Source: Chimaeribacter coloradensis (GTDB taxonomy: Bacteria > Pseudomonadota > Gammaproteobacteria > Enterobacterales > Enterobacteriaceae). From it: a stretch of DNA of 64,000 nt. The translations under genes were made by a program, and so were the position numbers. Of this stretch, positions 56,543-64,000 are shown one piece after another. The notes under the pieces were generated by a model. The model saw only the letters and a program-made list of their open reading frames with translations, had not been told where the DNA came from and did not search any database. Position 1 is the first letter of the stretch. Each line of letters opens with the position of its first letter. The DNA is taken from NCBI RefSeq assembly GCF_002858715.1, contig NZ_PJZH01000002.1:248001-312000 (forward strand), given 5' to 3'.

Positions 56543-56953
56543 ATGAACATCAGTGACGTGGCGAAAAAAACCGGCCTGACCAGCAAGGCGATCCGGTTCT
56601 ACGAAGAGAAAGGGCTGGTGACCCTGCCGGCGCGCAGTGAGAACGGCTACCGCAGTTACAGTGTAAAACATATCGAGGAATTGACGCTGCTGCGCCAGGC
56701 GCGGCAGGTGGGCTTTACGCTGGACGAGTGCCGCGAGCTGCTGGCGCTGTTCCATAACCCGGATCGCCACAGTGCGGATGTCAAAGCCAAAACGCTGGAG
56801 AAAGCCGCCGAGATTGGGCGGCACATTGAGGCATTGCAGGAGATGCAGACAAGGCTGCTGGATCTGGCGGCGCAATGCCCGGGGGACGCGGGGGCGAACT
56901 GCCCGATCATCGATAACCTGACCGGCTGTTGCCACCCAGCACCCCGGGCGTGA
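56543..56953 (+). CDS. cueR: CueR, copper-responsive MerR-family activator
   Basis: Cu(I) sensor that activates copA and cueO. 136 residues (135 in E. coli). Winged helix-turn-helix [26 protein letters not shown], a long dimer helix, and the metal loop with two cysteines (CPGDAGANC), at about residues 112 and 120. The C-terminal CCHPAPRA tail is also present. The gene is divergent from copA; the shared region holds the CueR operator. Confidence 0.96.
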   Translation: MNISDVAKKTGLTSKAIRFYEEKGLVTLPARSENGYRSYSVKHIEELTLLRQARQVGFTLDECRELLALFHNPDRHSADVKAKTLEKAAEIGRHIEALQEMQTRLLDLAAQCPGDAGANCPIIDNLTGCCHPAPRA

Positions 56954-56982
56954 TGCGCCGCGCAGCGGCACCTACAGAGTGG

Positions 56983-57438
56983 TCAGCGCGGCATGACCGG
57001 GCGCACCTCGAGCGTGATGCCCTCCACTGCCACCACTTCGACCTCATCGCCCGGCTGCAACGGCTGGGCGCAATGCATCCGCCAGCTGCTGTCACCGATG
57101 CGGATACGGCCATAGCCGTCCTGCAAAGGCGCATGCAGGGTGGCGCGGGTGCCGATCAGCTGCTCACCGCGCCGGTTAAGCCGCCGGGCCGGGTAGCCCG
57201 CCGGGCGGCGCGAAAGCCAGTACCACCAGCCGCCGGCCGCCAGCAGGGTCAGCAGGGCGAAGAGCAGCGCCTGTGACTCCCAGCCCAGCGGCAGCAGCCA
57301 CACCAGCAGCCCGGTCAGCATCGCGGCCATGCCGCTCCAGAGCAGGTAACCGCCCGCTCCGAGCATCTCCGCCACCAGCAGCAGGCCGCCCAGCGACAGC
57401 CAGACCCAATGGGGGTGAATCACCAGCGTCTGCCACAT
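56983..57438 (-). CDS. ybbJ: YbbJ, NfeD-like membrane protein
   Basis: Partner of the SPFH protein QmcA. 151 residues with N-terminal hydrophobic helices (VWLSLGGLLLVAEMLGAGGYLLW, LTGLLVWLLPLG, ALLFALLTLLAAGGWWYWL) and a C-terminal OB-fold domain (GTRATLHAPLQDGYGRIRIGDSSWRMHC...GDEVEVVAVEGITLEV), the NfeDb plan. It starts 2 bases after the qmcA stop, so the two are cotranscribed. Convergent with cueR. Confidence 0.92.
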   Translation of the reverse strand: MWQTLVIHPHWVWLSLGGLLLVAEMLGAGGYLLWSGMAAMLTGLLVWLLPLGWESQALLFALLTLLAAGGWWYWLSRRPAGYPARRLNRRGEQLIGTRATLHAPLQDGYGRIRIGDSSWRMHCAQPLQPGDEVEVVAVEGITLEVRPVMPR

Positions 57439-57440
57439 GG

Positions 57441-58346
57441 TTATTTTCCTTTGGTTTCGCCCAGTAACTCCGCGATGCCGCCAATTGAGCCCATCAGGCT
57501 GGTGGCATCCACCGGCATCATGATCACTTTGCTGTTCGGCGCTGAGCCAATCTGTTGCAGCGCATCGGTGTATTTCTGTGCCACGAAGTAATTCACCGCC
57601 TGAATATTCCCGGCGGCGATGGCGTCAGAGACCAGCTGGGTCGCCTGCGCTTCCGCCAGCGCCGCACGTTCACGCGCTTCCGCCTGTAAGAAGGCGGACT
57701 GGCGCTCCCCTTCGGCTTTCAGGATCTGGGACTGCTTGTCCCCTTCAGCACGCAGGATCGCCGCCTGCCGCACCCCTTCCGCCTCCAGAATATAGGCGCG
57801 TTTGGTGCGTTCCGCCTTCATCTGCGCGTTCATGGAGTCGATCAGCTCCGCCGGTGGGCGCACGTCGCGGATTTCGATACGGGTGATCTTGATGCCCCAC
57901 GGGTTGGTGGCCTCATCCACAATCTGCAACAGGCGGGTGTTGATGTTGTCACGCTGGGAGAGCATTTCGTCCAGCTCCATCGAGCCGAGCACGGTGCGGA
58001 TGTTGGTCATCGTCAGGTTCACAATCGCCAGCTCCAGGTTGCTCACCTCATAGGCGGCACGCGCCGGGTCGATCACCTGAATAAAGCAGACGGCGTCAAT
58101 CGAGACGTTGGCGTTGTCGCGCGAAATGATCTCCTGCGAAGGAATGTCCAGCACCTGTTCCATCATGTTGATCTTACGGCCGATGCGGTCCATAAACGGC
58201 ACCACCAGGTTCAGGCCGGGCATCAGCGTTTTGGTGTAGCGGCCAAACCGCTCCACCGTCCACTGGTAGCCCTGCGGCACGGTTTTCACCCCGGCAAACA
58301 CAATCACCAGCGCCAGCACCACAATAATCGGAATCACGGTAAACAT
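57441..58346 (-). CDS. qmcA: QmcA, SPFH/band-7 membrane protein
   Basis: Stomatin-like scaffold anchored in the inner membrane, known as a suppressor of ftsH/htpX growth defects. 301 residues (305 in E. coli). One N-terminal helix ([19 protein letters not shown]), band-7 domain ([26 protein letters not shown]), then an alanine/glutamate-rich coiled coil (about residues 180-250). In E. coli fetAB follow before ybbN; here they are absent and a gap of 200 bases leads to cnoX. Confidence 0.95.
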   Translation of the reverse strand: MFTVIPIIVVLALVIVFAGVKTVPQGYQWTVERFGRYTKTLMPGLNLVVPFMDRIGRKINMMEQVLDIPSQEIISRDNANVSIDAVCFIQVIDPARAAYEVSNLELAIVNLTMTNIRTVLGSMELDEMLSQRDNINTRLLQIVDEATNPWGIKITRIEIRDVRPPAELIDSMNAQMKAERTKRAYILEAEGVRQAAILRAEGDKQSQILKAEGERQSAFLQAEARERAALAEAQATQLVSDAIAAGNIQAVNYFVAQKYTDALQQIGSAPNSKVIMMPVDATSLMGSIGGIAELLGETKGK

Positions 58347-58546
58347 AATTAACTCCTGTACGTCAGTCCTGAGAATCGAAGGCGAACCCCTTTCGCCTTA
58401 ACCGGCGGATCATGAACCTGATAGGAATAAGGGGCAAGAAACCCGCAGGGGGAGGTGGAAAAAGCAGAAAAAGTGCATAAGAAAAGGGAAGGAAAGGGGG
58501 GAGCCGGCCAGAACAGCCGGCTCCGGGATAATAGACCGGGGCAGAA

Positions 58547-59404
58547 TCAGTAAAGCAGTGAATAGAGCTGGCGGCGGTATTTGGCAGCCAGCGCGTCACC
58601 GGTGCCCAGCGCCGCAAGGATGTCCATCAGCGTTTTGCGTGCGCCGCCGTTGGCCGCCGCCAGATCTTTCTTCAGGAAGCCCATCAGCAGCTCCAGCGCC
58701 TCTTCATTGCGCCCGACCTGATGCAGTTGCAGCGCCAGTTTCAGCGCCAGGTCGGCGTCGTCCGGGGTGTCGGCCATCTGCTGTTGCAGCAGCTGGATCT
58801 CCGGGGTGTCCGCGGCCTGTTTCAGCAGCTCAATCTGCGCCACCAGCCCCTGGTAACGGGTGTCGCGGTCCTGCAACGGCACCACCGCCAGCACCGCTTC
58901 CGCCTCATCACTGCGGTTCAGCTGTAACTGGGTTTCCGCCAGCAGGAAGCCGATCTCGCTGTTCTGGTTGCTGAGCTGCCACGCCTCTTTCAGCAGCGGC
59001 AGCGCCTCGTTGTAACGGCCCTCCTGCATCAGCTCCGCCGCTTCGGCGGCCTTCAGCTCTTCCGGCTTCGGCAGCACTTTTTCCAGCAGCGCGCGCACCG
59101 CCTCTTCCGGCTGCGGCCCCTGGAAGCCGTCTACCGGCTGGCCCTCTTTGAACAGATAGACCGTCGGGATGGAGCGCAGGCCAAACTGCGAAGCGACCAT
59201 CTGTTGCGCATCACAGTCCACTTTTGCCAGCACAAACTGCCCGGCGTACTCGGCGGCCAGCCGGTCGAGCAGCGGGGTAAGTTGCTGGCAGTGCTGGCTG
59301 CGTTCAGACCAGAAATAGAACAGCACCGGGACAGACATCGACTGTTCCAGCGTCTGGTGCAGGTTGGCTTCGGTAATCTCTACAACTGTGGCTTGTGCTA
59401 GCAT
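58547..59404 (-). CDS. cnoX: CnoX (YbbN), chaperedoxin
   Basis: Thioredoxin-fold holdase that protects proteins from hypochlorous-acid damage and hands them to GroEL and DnaK. ATG at 59404, seven bases after GAGAGA, gives 285 residues (284 in E. coli). The thioredoxin domain (residues about 1-110) has SQHC in [13 protein letters not shown] instead of the usual CGPC. TPR repeats follow (EEALELL, DEAEAVL), ending in [13 protein letters not shown] hairpin at 58501-58523 may terminate the transcript. Confidence 0.96.
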   Translation of the reverse strand: MLAQATVVEITEANLHQTLEQSMSVPVLFYFWSERSQHCQQLTPLLDRLAAEYAGQFVLAKVDCDAQQMVASQFGLRSIPTVYLFKEGQPVDGFQGPQPEEAVRALLEKVLPKPEELKAAEAAELMQEGRYNEALPLLKEAWQLSNQNSEIGFLLAETQLQLNRSDEAEAVLAVVPLQDRDTRYQGLVAQIELLKQAADTPEIQLLQQQMADTPDDADLALKLALQLHQVGRNEEALELLMGFLKKDLAAANGGARKTLMDILAALGTGDALAAKYRRQLYSLLY

Positions 59405-59476
59405 GGCATTCTCTCTCATCCGTTTTAACGGTAGATGGGGGCGGCCTGTGGCACTTCAACCCCCCGGTCCGGTGAT

Positions 59477-60256
59477 TTAGCCGCCGCTGCCGCGCAGCAG
59501 CACATCCAGCATCCGCCCCGGCAGCACCCGGCGCAGGACGCCGAGCGCATACGCCACCAGGGTCACCGGGTAGCGCAGGCGGGCTGACGGGCTCTCTAAA
59601 GCATGGCGCAATTTGGGCAATACCGCCTCCGGCGGCAGGGTGAAACGTGCGGCAATGCCCGGATTTTTGACCGGCTTATCGTGTTGCGACTGGTTGACGT
59701 TCTGGGTGAAGCGGGTGCTCAGCGGGCCGGGCTCAATCAGGCTGACCTGAATGCCGGTGCCGTGCAGCTCCATGCGTAAAGTGTCAGACCACGCCTCCAG
59801 GGCATATTTGCTGGCGGCATAGGCCCCGCGCCCCGGGGTGCTGACCAGCCCCATCACTGAACTGGTCTGGATGATGCGCCCCTCGCCGTGCGGCAGCATC
59901 GCCGGCAGCAGGCGCATGGTAAGCTGGTGGACGCCAAACAGGTTGCTGGCAAACTGCCCCTCGAGCTGGCGGCGGCTCAGGGTATTCAGCGGGCCGTAGA
60001 CGCCGAACCCGGCGTTGTTGAACAGGCCGTAGAGCCGGTTGCCGGTCAGCGCAATCACCTCATCAGCAGCGTGGTCCACACTCGCCGGGTCATCCAGATC
60101 CAGCGCCAGGCTCTCAAAACCGAGCTGGCGCAGGTTGCCGACATCCTCCTCTTTCCGGCAGGCCGCCAGCACCCGGTAGCCGCGGTTGCGTAACTCCTGG
60201 GCTGCAATCAGGCCGATGCCGCTGGAGCAGCCGGTAATCAAAACCGCTTTTTGCAT
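59477..60256 (-). CDS. ybbO: YbbO, short-chain dehydrogenase/reductase
   Basis: NADP(H)-dependent oxidoreductase; the E. coli protein reduces aldehydes. ATG at 60256 gives MQKAVLITGCSSGIGLIAAQ and 259 residues; a TTG five codons upstream has no advantage. Cofactor motif TGCSSGIG (about residues 8-15), NNAGFG, catalytic serine in TSSVMGLVS and YxxxK in YAASKYALEAWSD. It lies 28 bases downstream of tesA in the same direction. Confidence 0.93.
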   Translation of the reverse strand: MQKAVLITGCSSGIGLIAAQELRNRGYRVLAACRKEEDVGNLRQLGFESLALDLDDPASVDHAADEVIALTGNRLYGLFNNAGFGVYGPLNTLSRRQLEGQFASNLFGVHQLTMRLLPAMLPHGEGRIIQTSSVMGLVSTPGRGAYAASKYALEAWSDTLRMELHGTGIQVSLIEPGPLSTRFTQNVNQSQHDKPVKNPGIAARFTLPPEAVLPKLRHALESPSARLRYPVTLVAYALGVLRRVLPGRMLDVLLRGSGG

Positions 60257-60284
60257 AACTTTACCTGTCAAAAGGCCCTATTTC

Positions 60285-60923
60285 TCAAGACGCATGATTT
60301 ACTAAAGGATTCAGGCGTTCAGCCATCCAACCGGCGATAAAGGGTTGGGCATCCCGGTTCGGGTGGAGGCCGTCCTCCTGCATCCATTGCGGCTTGATCG
60401 CGACCTGTTCCATGAAAAACGGCAGCAGCGGCACTTTGTATTGCGCCGCCAGCGCCGGGTAGATCGCGTAAAACGCATCGCCATAACGACGCCCATAGTT
60501 GGGGGGCAGGCGGATCTGCATCAGCAACGGCTGGGCATCCGCCTGTTTCACCAGGGTAATGATTTTGCTCAGGGTCTGCTGAATATCCTGCGGGGCAAAG
60601 CCGCGCAGGCCATCATTTGCGCCCAGCTCAATCAACACCCAGCGCGGCCGGTGCTGTTTCAGCAGGGCAGGCAGGCGCGCCAGCCCCTGGGCGGCGGTGT
60701 CGCCGCTGATGCTGCCGTTCACCACGTCCGGCGCGCCAGGAGAGGCGCGCCACTGGTCAGCCAGCAGCGACGGCCAGGCGCGCTCCAGCGGAATGCGGTA
60801 ACCGGCGCTTAAACTATCGCCTAAAATCAACAGGGTATCGGCAGCGGCTGCCCGTACACTGAATACGCCCAACAGCAAAAGGAAGGGAAGATGCCAGCGG
60901 AAAACGTTCTTGAAGTTCATCAT
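60285..60923 (-). CDS. tesA: TesA, periplasmic thioesterase I / lysophospholipase
   Basis: GDSL/SGNH-fold esterase with thioesterase, protease I and lysophospholipase activity. 212 residues (208 in E. coli) from ATG 60923: MMNFKNVFRWHLPFLLLLGV signal peptide ending near RAAAADTLL. Catalytic serine in LILGDSLSAGY and the Asp-His pair in EDGLHPNRD. The first 11 codons overlap head-to-head with the first 11 codons of ybbA on the other strand (60891-60923). Confidence 0.97.
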   Translation of the reverse strand: MMNFKNVFRWHLPFLLLLGVFSVRAAAADTLLILGDSLSAGYRIPLERAWPSLLADQWRASPGAPDVVNGSISGDTAAQGLARLPALLKQHRPRWVLIELGANDGLRGFAPQDIQQTLSKIITLVKQADAQPLLMQIRLPPNYGRRYGDAFYAIYPALAAQYKVPLLPFFMEQVAIKPQWMQEDGLHPNRDAQPFIAGWMAERLNPLVNHAS

Positions 60924-61577
60924 CTTAGTAAACACGTCGGTCAGGGTGAGCACAGGCTTTCCATCCTTACCGGAGTTGACCTGCTTGTCAAACCCGCGCA
61001 GACCCTGGCACTGATCGGCGAGTCCGGCTCCGGCAAGTCAACGCTGCTCGGCATCCTGGCCGGGCTGGATGACGGCAGCGAGGGAGATGTGCGGCTGCTG
61101 GGCCACTCCCTCTCCTCGCTGGGGGAGGAGGGGCGGGCCGCGCTGCGGGCGCAGAATGTCGGCTTTGTGTTCCAGTCCTTTATGCTGGTGCCGACGCTGA
61201 ATGCGCTGGAGAACGTGCAACTTCCGGCGCTGTTACGCGGTGACAGCGAGGCAAAAAGCCGCGAACAGGCGGTGCAATTGCTGGAGCAACTGGGACTGGG
61301 GCAGCGGCTGACCCACCTGCCGGCGCAGCTCTCCGGCGGCGAGCAGCAGCGGGTGGCGCTGGCGCGTGCCTTTATCGGCCACCCGAAAGTGCTGTTTGCC
61401 GATGAGCCGACCGGCAACCTCGACCGCCAGACCGGCGACCGCATCGCCGATCTGCTCTTCTCCCTGAACCGCGACTACGCCACCACGCTGATTCTGGTGA
61501 CCCATGACGCCCAGCTGGCGGCACGCTGCCAGCGGCGGTTACGGCTGCGTGACGGCAAATTGCAGGAGGAAGCATGA
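60891..61577 (+). CDS. ybbA: YbbA, ABC transporter ATP-binding protein
   Basis: Cytoplasmic ATPase of the LolD/MacB type, thought to work with YbbP. 228 residues, as in E. coli. Starts MPAENVLEVHHLSKHVGQGEH; Walker A GESGSGKSTL, signature LSGGEQQRVALARAF, Walker B VLFADEPTGNLDRQTG. Its 5' end overlaps tesA antisense by 33 bases, so its promoter must lie inside tesA. The stop overlaps the ybbP start as ATGA. Confidence 0.96.
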   Translation: MPAENVLEVHHLSKHVGQGEHRLSILTGVDLLVKPAQTLALIGESGSGKSTLLGILAGLDDGSEGDVRLLGHSLSSLGEEGRAALRAQNVGFVFQSFMLVPTLNALENVQLPALLRGDSEAKSREQAVQLLEQLGLGQRLTHLPAQLSGGEQQRVALARAFIGHPKVLFADEPTGNLDRQTGDRIADLLFSLNRDYATTLILVTHDAQLAARCQRRLRLRDGKLQEEA

Positions 61578-64000
61578 TCTGGCGCTGGTTCTGGCGCGAA
61601 TGGCGCTCCCCCTCGCTGCTGATCGTCTGGCTGGCACTGACGCTGGCGGTGGCCTGTGTGCTGTCGCTCGGCACCCTCAGCGACCGGATGGAGAAAGGGC
61701 TCAGCCAGCAGAGCCGTGATTTCCTGGCGGCTGACCGGGTGCTGCGCAGCGCCCACCCGGTGCCGGAGGGCTGGCTGCTGGAAGCGCGCCAGCAGGGGCT
61801 GACCCTCAGCCAGCAGATGACCTTTATGACCATGACCTACGCCGGTGACCGGCCGCAGCTGGCCTCGGTGAAGGCCACTGACGGCGCTTACCCGCTCTAC
61901 GGCACCCTCCAGACTGACCCGCCGGGGCTGCGGGTGACGCCCGGGTCGGTGCTGGTCGCGCCGCGGCTGCTGGCGCTGCTGGATAAGAAAGTCGGGGATG
62001 CGCTGGACGTGGGGGATGCCACCCTGCGCATCGCCGGGGTGATTGTGCAGGAGCCGGACGCGGGCTTTAACCCGTTCCAGATGGCACCAAGGCTTATCAT
62101 GGACATCAGCGACGTGGCGAAAACCGGCGCGATCCAGCCCGGCAGCCGCCTGACCTACCGTTACCTGTTCGCCGGAAGCCCGCCTGATTTAGAACGCTAC
62201 GGCGACGCCCTGAAGCCGCAGCTCAAGCCGGACCAGCGCTGGTACGGGCTGGAGGAGTCGGAGGGGGCGCTGAGCAAATCCCTGCAACGCTCCCAGCAAT
62301 TCCTGCTGCTGTCAGCCCTGCTGACGCTGCTGCTCTCAGTGGCGGCGGTGGCGGTGGCGATGGGCCACTATTGCCGCAGCCGCTATGACCTGATCGCGGT
62401 GCTGAAAACCCTGGGGGCGGGGCGGCGCGCGCTGCAAAAACTGATCGTCGGGCAGTGGGTCTCGGTGCTGCTGCTGGCGGCGCTGGCGGGCAGTGCCATC
62501 GGCAAGCTGTTTGAGCTGGGGCTGCTGCGGGCGCTGGCCCCCGTGCTGCCGGCGCAACTCCCGGCGGCGGGCGGCTGGCCGTGGCTCTGGGCGCTGGGCG
62601 CGCTGGTGATGATCTCCCTGTTGATCGGCCTGCGGCCCTACCGGCAACTGCTGGCGACCCAGCCGCTGCGGGTGCTGCGGCGGGATGCGGTCTCCAACGT
62701 CTGGCCGCTGAAATATTATCTCCCGGCGGTGCTGGCGGTGGTGGTGGGCCTGCTGGCGCTGTTGGTCGGCGGCAGCCGCCTGCTCTGGTCGCTGCTGGCG
62801 GGCATCCTGGTGCTGGCGCTGCTGCTGGGCGTGATTGGCTGGGGCGGGCTGCTGCTGCTTAAGCGCCTCACGGTGCGGCAACTGGCGCTGCGGCTGGCGG
62901 TGAACCGCCTGCTGCGCCAGCCGTGGGTGACGCTGAGCCAGCTCGCCGCCTTTTCGATGTCCTTTATGCTGCTGGCGCTGCTGCTGGTGATGCGCGGCGA
63001 TCTGCTGGATCGCTGGCAACAGCAACTGCCGCCGGAAAGCCCCAACTTCTTCCTGCTGAACATGACGCAGGATCAGCTCCCCCCGGTCACCGCCTTCCTG
63101 CAACAGCATCAGGTGCAGCCCTCCACCTTCTACCCGGTGGTACGGGTGCGGCTGACCAAAATCAACGACGAGGTGGCGACGGAGCGGGTGAAAGAGAGCG
63201 ACCCGGGCGGCGAGGCGGTGAGCCGCGAGCTGAACCTCACCTGGCAGAAAGATCTGCCGGCGCATAATCCGCTGGTGGCCGGGCAGTGGCCGCCGAAAGC
63301 GGATGAAGTCTCGATTGAGCAGGGCGTGGCTGACCGGCTCGGGCTGACGCTGGGCGACCGCGTCACCTTCAGCGGCGACACCCAGGACTTCTCCGCCACC
63401 ATCAGCAGCATCCGCAAAGTGGACTGGGAGAGCCTGCGCCCCAATTTCTACTTTATCTTCCCGCCGGGCGCGCTGGATGCGCAGCCGCAGACCTGGCTGA
63501 CCAGCTTCCGCTACCACGGCGACAGCCGGATGCTGACCCAGCTTAACCGCCAGTTCCCGACCCTGAGCCTGCTGGACATCGGCGCGATCCTCAAGCAGGT
63601 CGGGCAGGTGCTCTCCCAGGTGAGCCGGGCGCTGGAGGTGATGGTGGTGCTGGTGATGGTGTGCGGCACCTTGCTGCTGCTGGCGCAGATTCAGGTCGGG
63701 ATGCGCCAGCGGCGGCAGGAGCTGGTGGTCTACCGCACATTAGGCGCGGGCAAACGGCTGCTGCGCGGCACGCTCTGGTGCGAGTTCGCGGTGCTGGGGC
63801 TGGTGGCGGGCGTGGCGGCGGCGGTCGGCGCGGAAGCGGCCCTGTGGCTGTTGCAGACGCAGGTGTTCGACTTCCCGTGGGAGCCGGATGTCATGCTCTG
63901 GTGGCTGTTGCCGCTGCTCGGTGCGCTGCTGCTGTCACTGTGCGGGGGCTGGCTGGGCGTGCGGCTGCTGCGGGGCAGGGCGCTGTTCCGGCGCTATGAG
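61574..64000 (+). CDS. ybbP: YbbP, FtsX-type ABC transporter permease, 3' end cut
   Basis: Large membrane subunit of a LolCE/MacB-like (type VII ABC) system. 809 codons are visible without stop; E. coli YbbP is 804, so only the last few residues are missing. Starts MIWRWFWREWRSPSLLIVWLALTLAVACVL. It has a first large periplasmic domain, helix groups around residues 235-420, a second copy of the FtsX arrangement, and a final GCLGG-type C-terminal helix pair. ATGA overlap with ybbA indicates coupled translation. Confidence 0.95.
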   Translation, partial: MIWRWFWREWRSPSLLIVWLALTLAVACVLSLGTLSDRMEKGLSQQSRDFLAADRVLRSAHPVPEGWLLEARQQGLTLSQQMTFMTMTYAGDRPQLASVKATDGAYPLYGTLQTDPPGLRVTPGSVLVAPRLLALLDKKVGDALDVGDATLRIAGVIVQEPDAGFNPFQMAPRLIMDISDVAKTGAIQPGSRLTYRYLFAGSPPDLERYGDALKPQLKPDQRWYGLEESEGALSKSLQRSQQFLLLSALLTLLLSVAAVAVAMGHYCRSRYDLIAVLKTLGAGRRALQKLIVGQWVSVLLLAALAGSAIGKLFELGLLRALAPVLPAQLPAAGGWPWLWALGALVMISLLIGLRPYRQLLATQPLRVLRRDAVSNVWPLKYYLPAVLAVVVGLLALLVGGSRLLWSLLAGILVLALLLGVIGWGGLLLLKRLTVRQLALRLAVNRLLRQPWVTLSQLAAFSMSFMLLALLLVMRGDLLDRWQQQLPPESPNFFLLNMTQDQLPPVTAFLQQHQVQPSTFYPVVRVRLTKINDEVATERVKESDPGGEAVSRELNLTWQKDLPAHNPLVAGQWPPKADEVSIEQGVADRLGLTLGDRVTFSGDTQDFSATISSIRKVDWESLRPNFYFIFPPGALDAQPQTWLTSFRYHGDSRMLTQLNRQFPTLSLLDIGAILKQVGQVLSQVSRALEVMVVLVMVCGTLLLLAQIQVGMRQRRQELVVYRTLGAGKRLLRGTLWCEFAVLGLVAGVAAAVGAEAALWLLQTQVFDFPWEPDVMLWWLLPLLGALLLSLCGGWLGVRLLRGRALFRRYE

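Overview
This window is a chromosomal segment of a member of the order Enterobacterales. Gene order, protein lengths and motifs follow the E. coli K-12 interval from cyoA to ybbP almost gene for gene, but base composition is more GC-rich and several E. coli genes are missing. Genes I would expect here in E. coli but do not see are ybaE, cof, mscK, aes and fetAB. CopA carries three metal-binding domains rather than two, and a ccdR/ccdA cysteine-defence pair like that of Pantoea ananatis is present. This points to a Yersiniaceae/Erwiniaceae-type enterobacterium rather than Escherichia. I cannot name the species.

Layout: 1-4128 holds the start of cyoA, ampG, yajG and bolA. 4559-13982 is the protein-quality-control block: tig, clpP-clpX, lon, hupB, ppiD and ybaV. 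Good sigma-32 promoter candidates stand before clpP and lon, and another before htpG further on. 14142-20793 holds fadM, queC, the divergent ccdA/ccdR pair and the mdlAB exporter. 21058-25382 holds glnK-amtB behind a canonical sigma-54 promoter, tesB, ybaY, the alkyltransferase-like ybaZ and the 4.5S RNA gene ffs.

25383-30572 is the accessory-looking part. It has an AT-richer stretch with hha-tomB and an unrecognised 117-codon gene. Next comes a zinc-starvation island: a Zur-type box, an unannotated 43-residue membrane protein, a zinc-type ABC importer, then rpmJ2 and rpmE2 pointing the other way with a second Zur-type box. The two units converge on one bidirectional terminator. The island sits between tomB and acrB, which are neighbours in E. 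coli.

30573-37510 holds acrB-acrA with divergent acrR and its operator, then ybaM, a small YeaQ/GlsB-family membrane protein, priC and ybaN. 37707-46889 is housekeeping: apt, dnaX (with the tau/gamma frameshift signal), ybaB, recR, htpG, adk, hemH and gsk. 46963-53580 holds ybaL, fsr, ushA, ybaK, the small RNA chiX and ybaP. 53693-64000 holds copA with a CueR-type promoter and an apparent internal frameshift signal, cueR, ybbJ-qmcA, cnoX, ybbO, tesA, ybbA and ybbP (cut by the window end).

No insertion sequence, prophage, CRISPR array, tRNA or rRNA gene was recognised. The least described parts are the 43-residue protein inside the zinc operon, the copA frameshift that would release a two-domain copper-binding protein, the 16-bp stem in the tig leader, the dyad inside the chiX promoter, and the unrecognised gene at 26617-26970. 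Family names and functions rest on remembered protein sequences and motifs; no database search was run.
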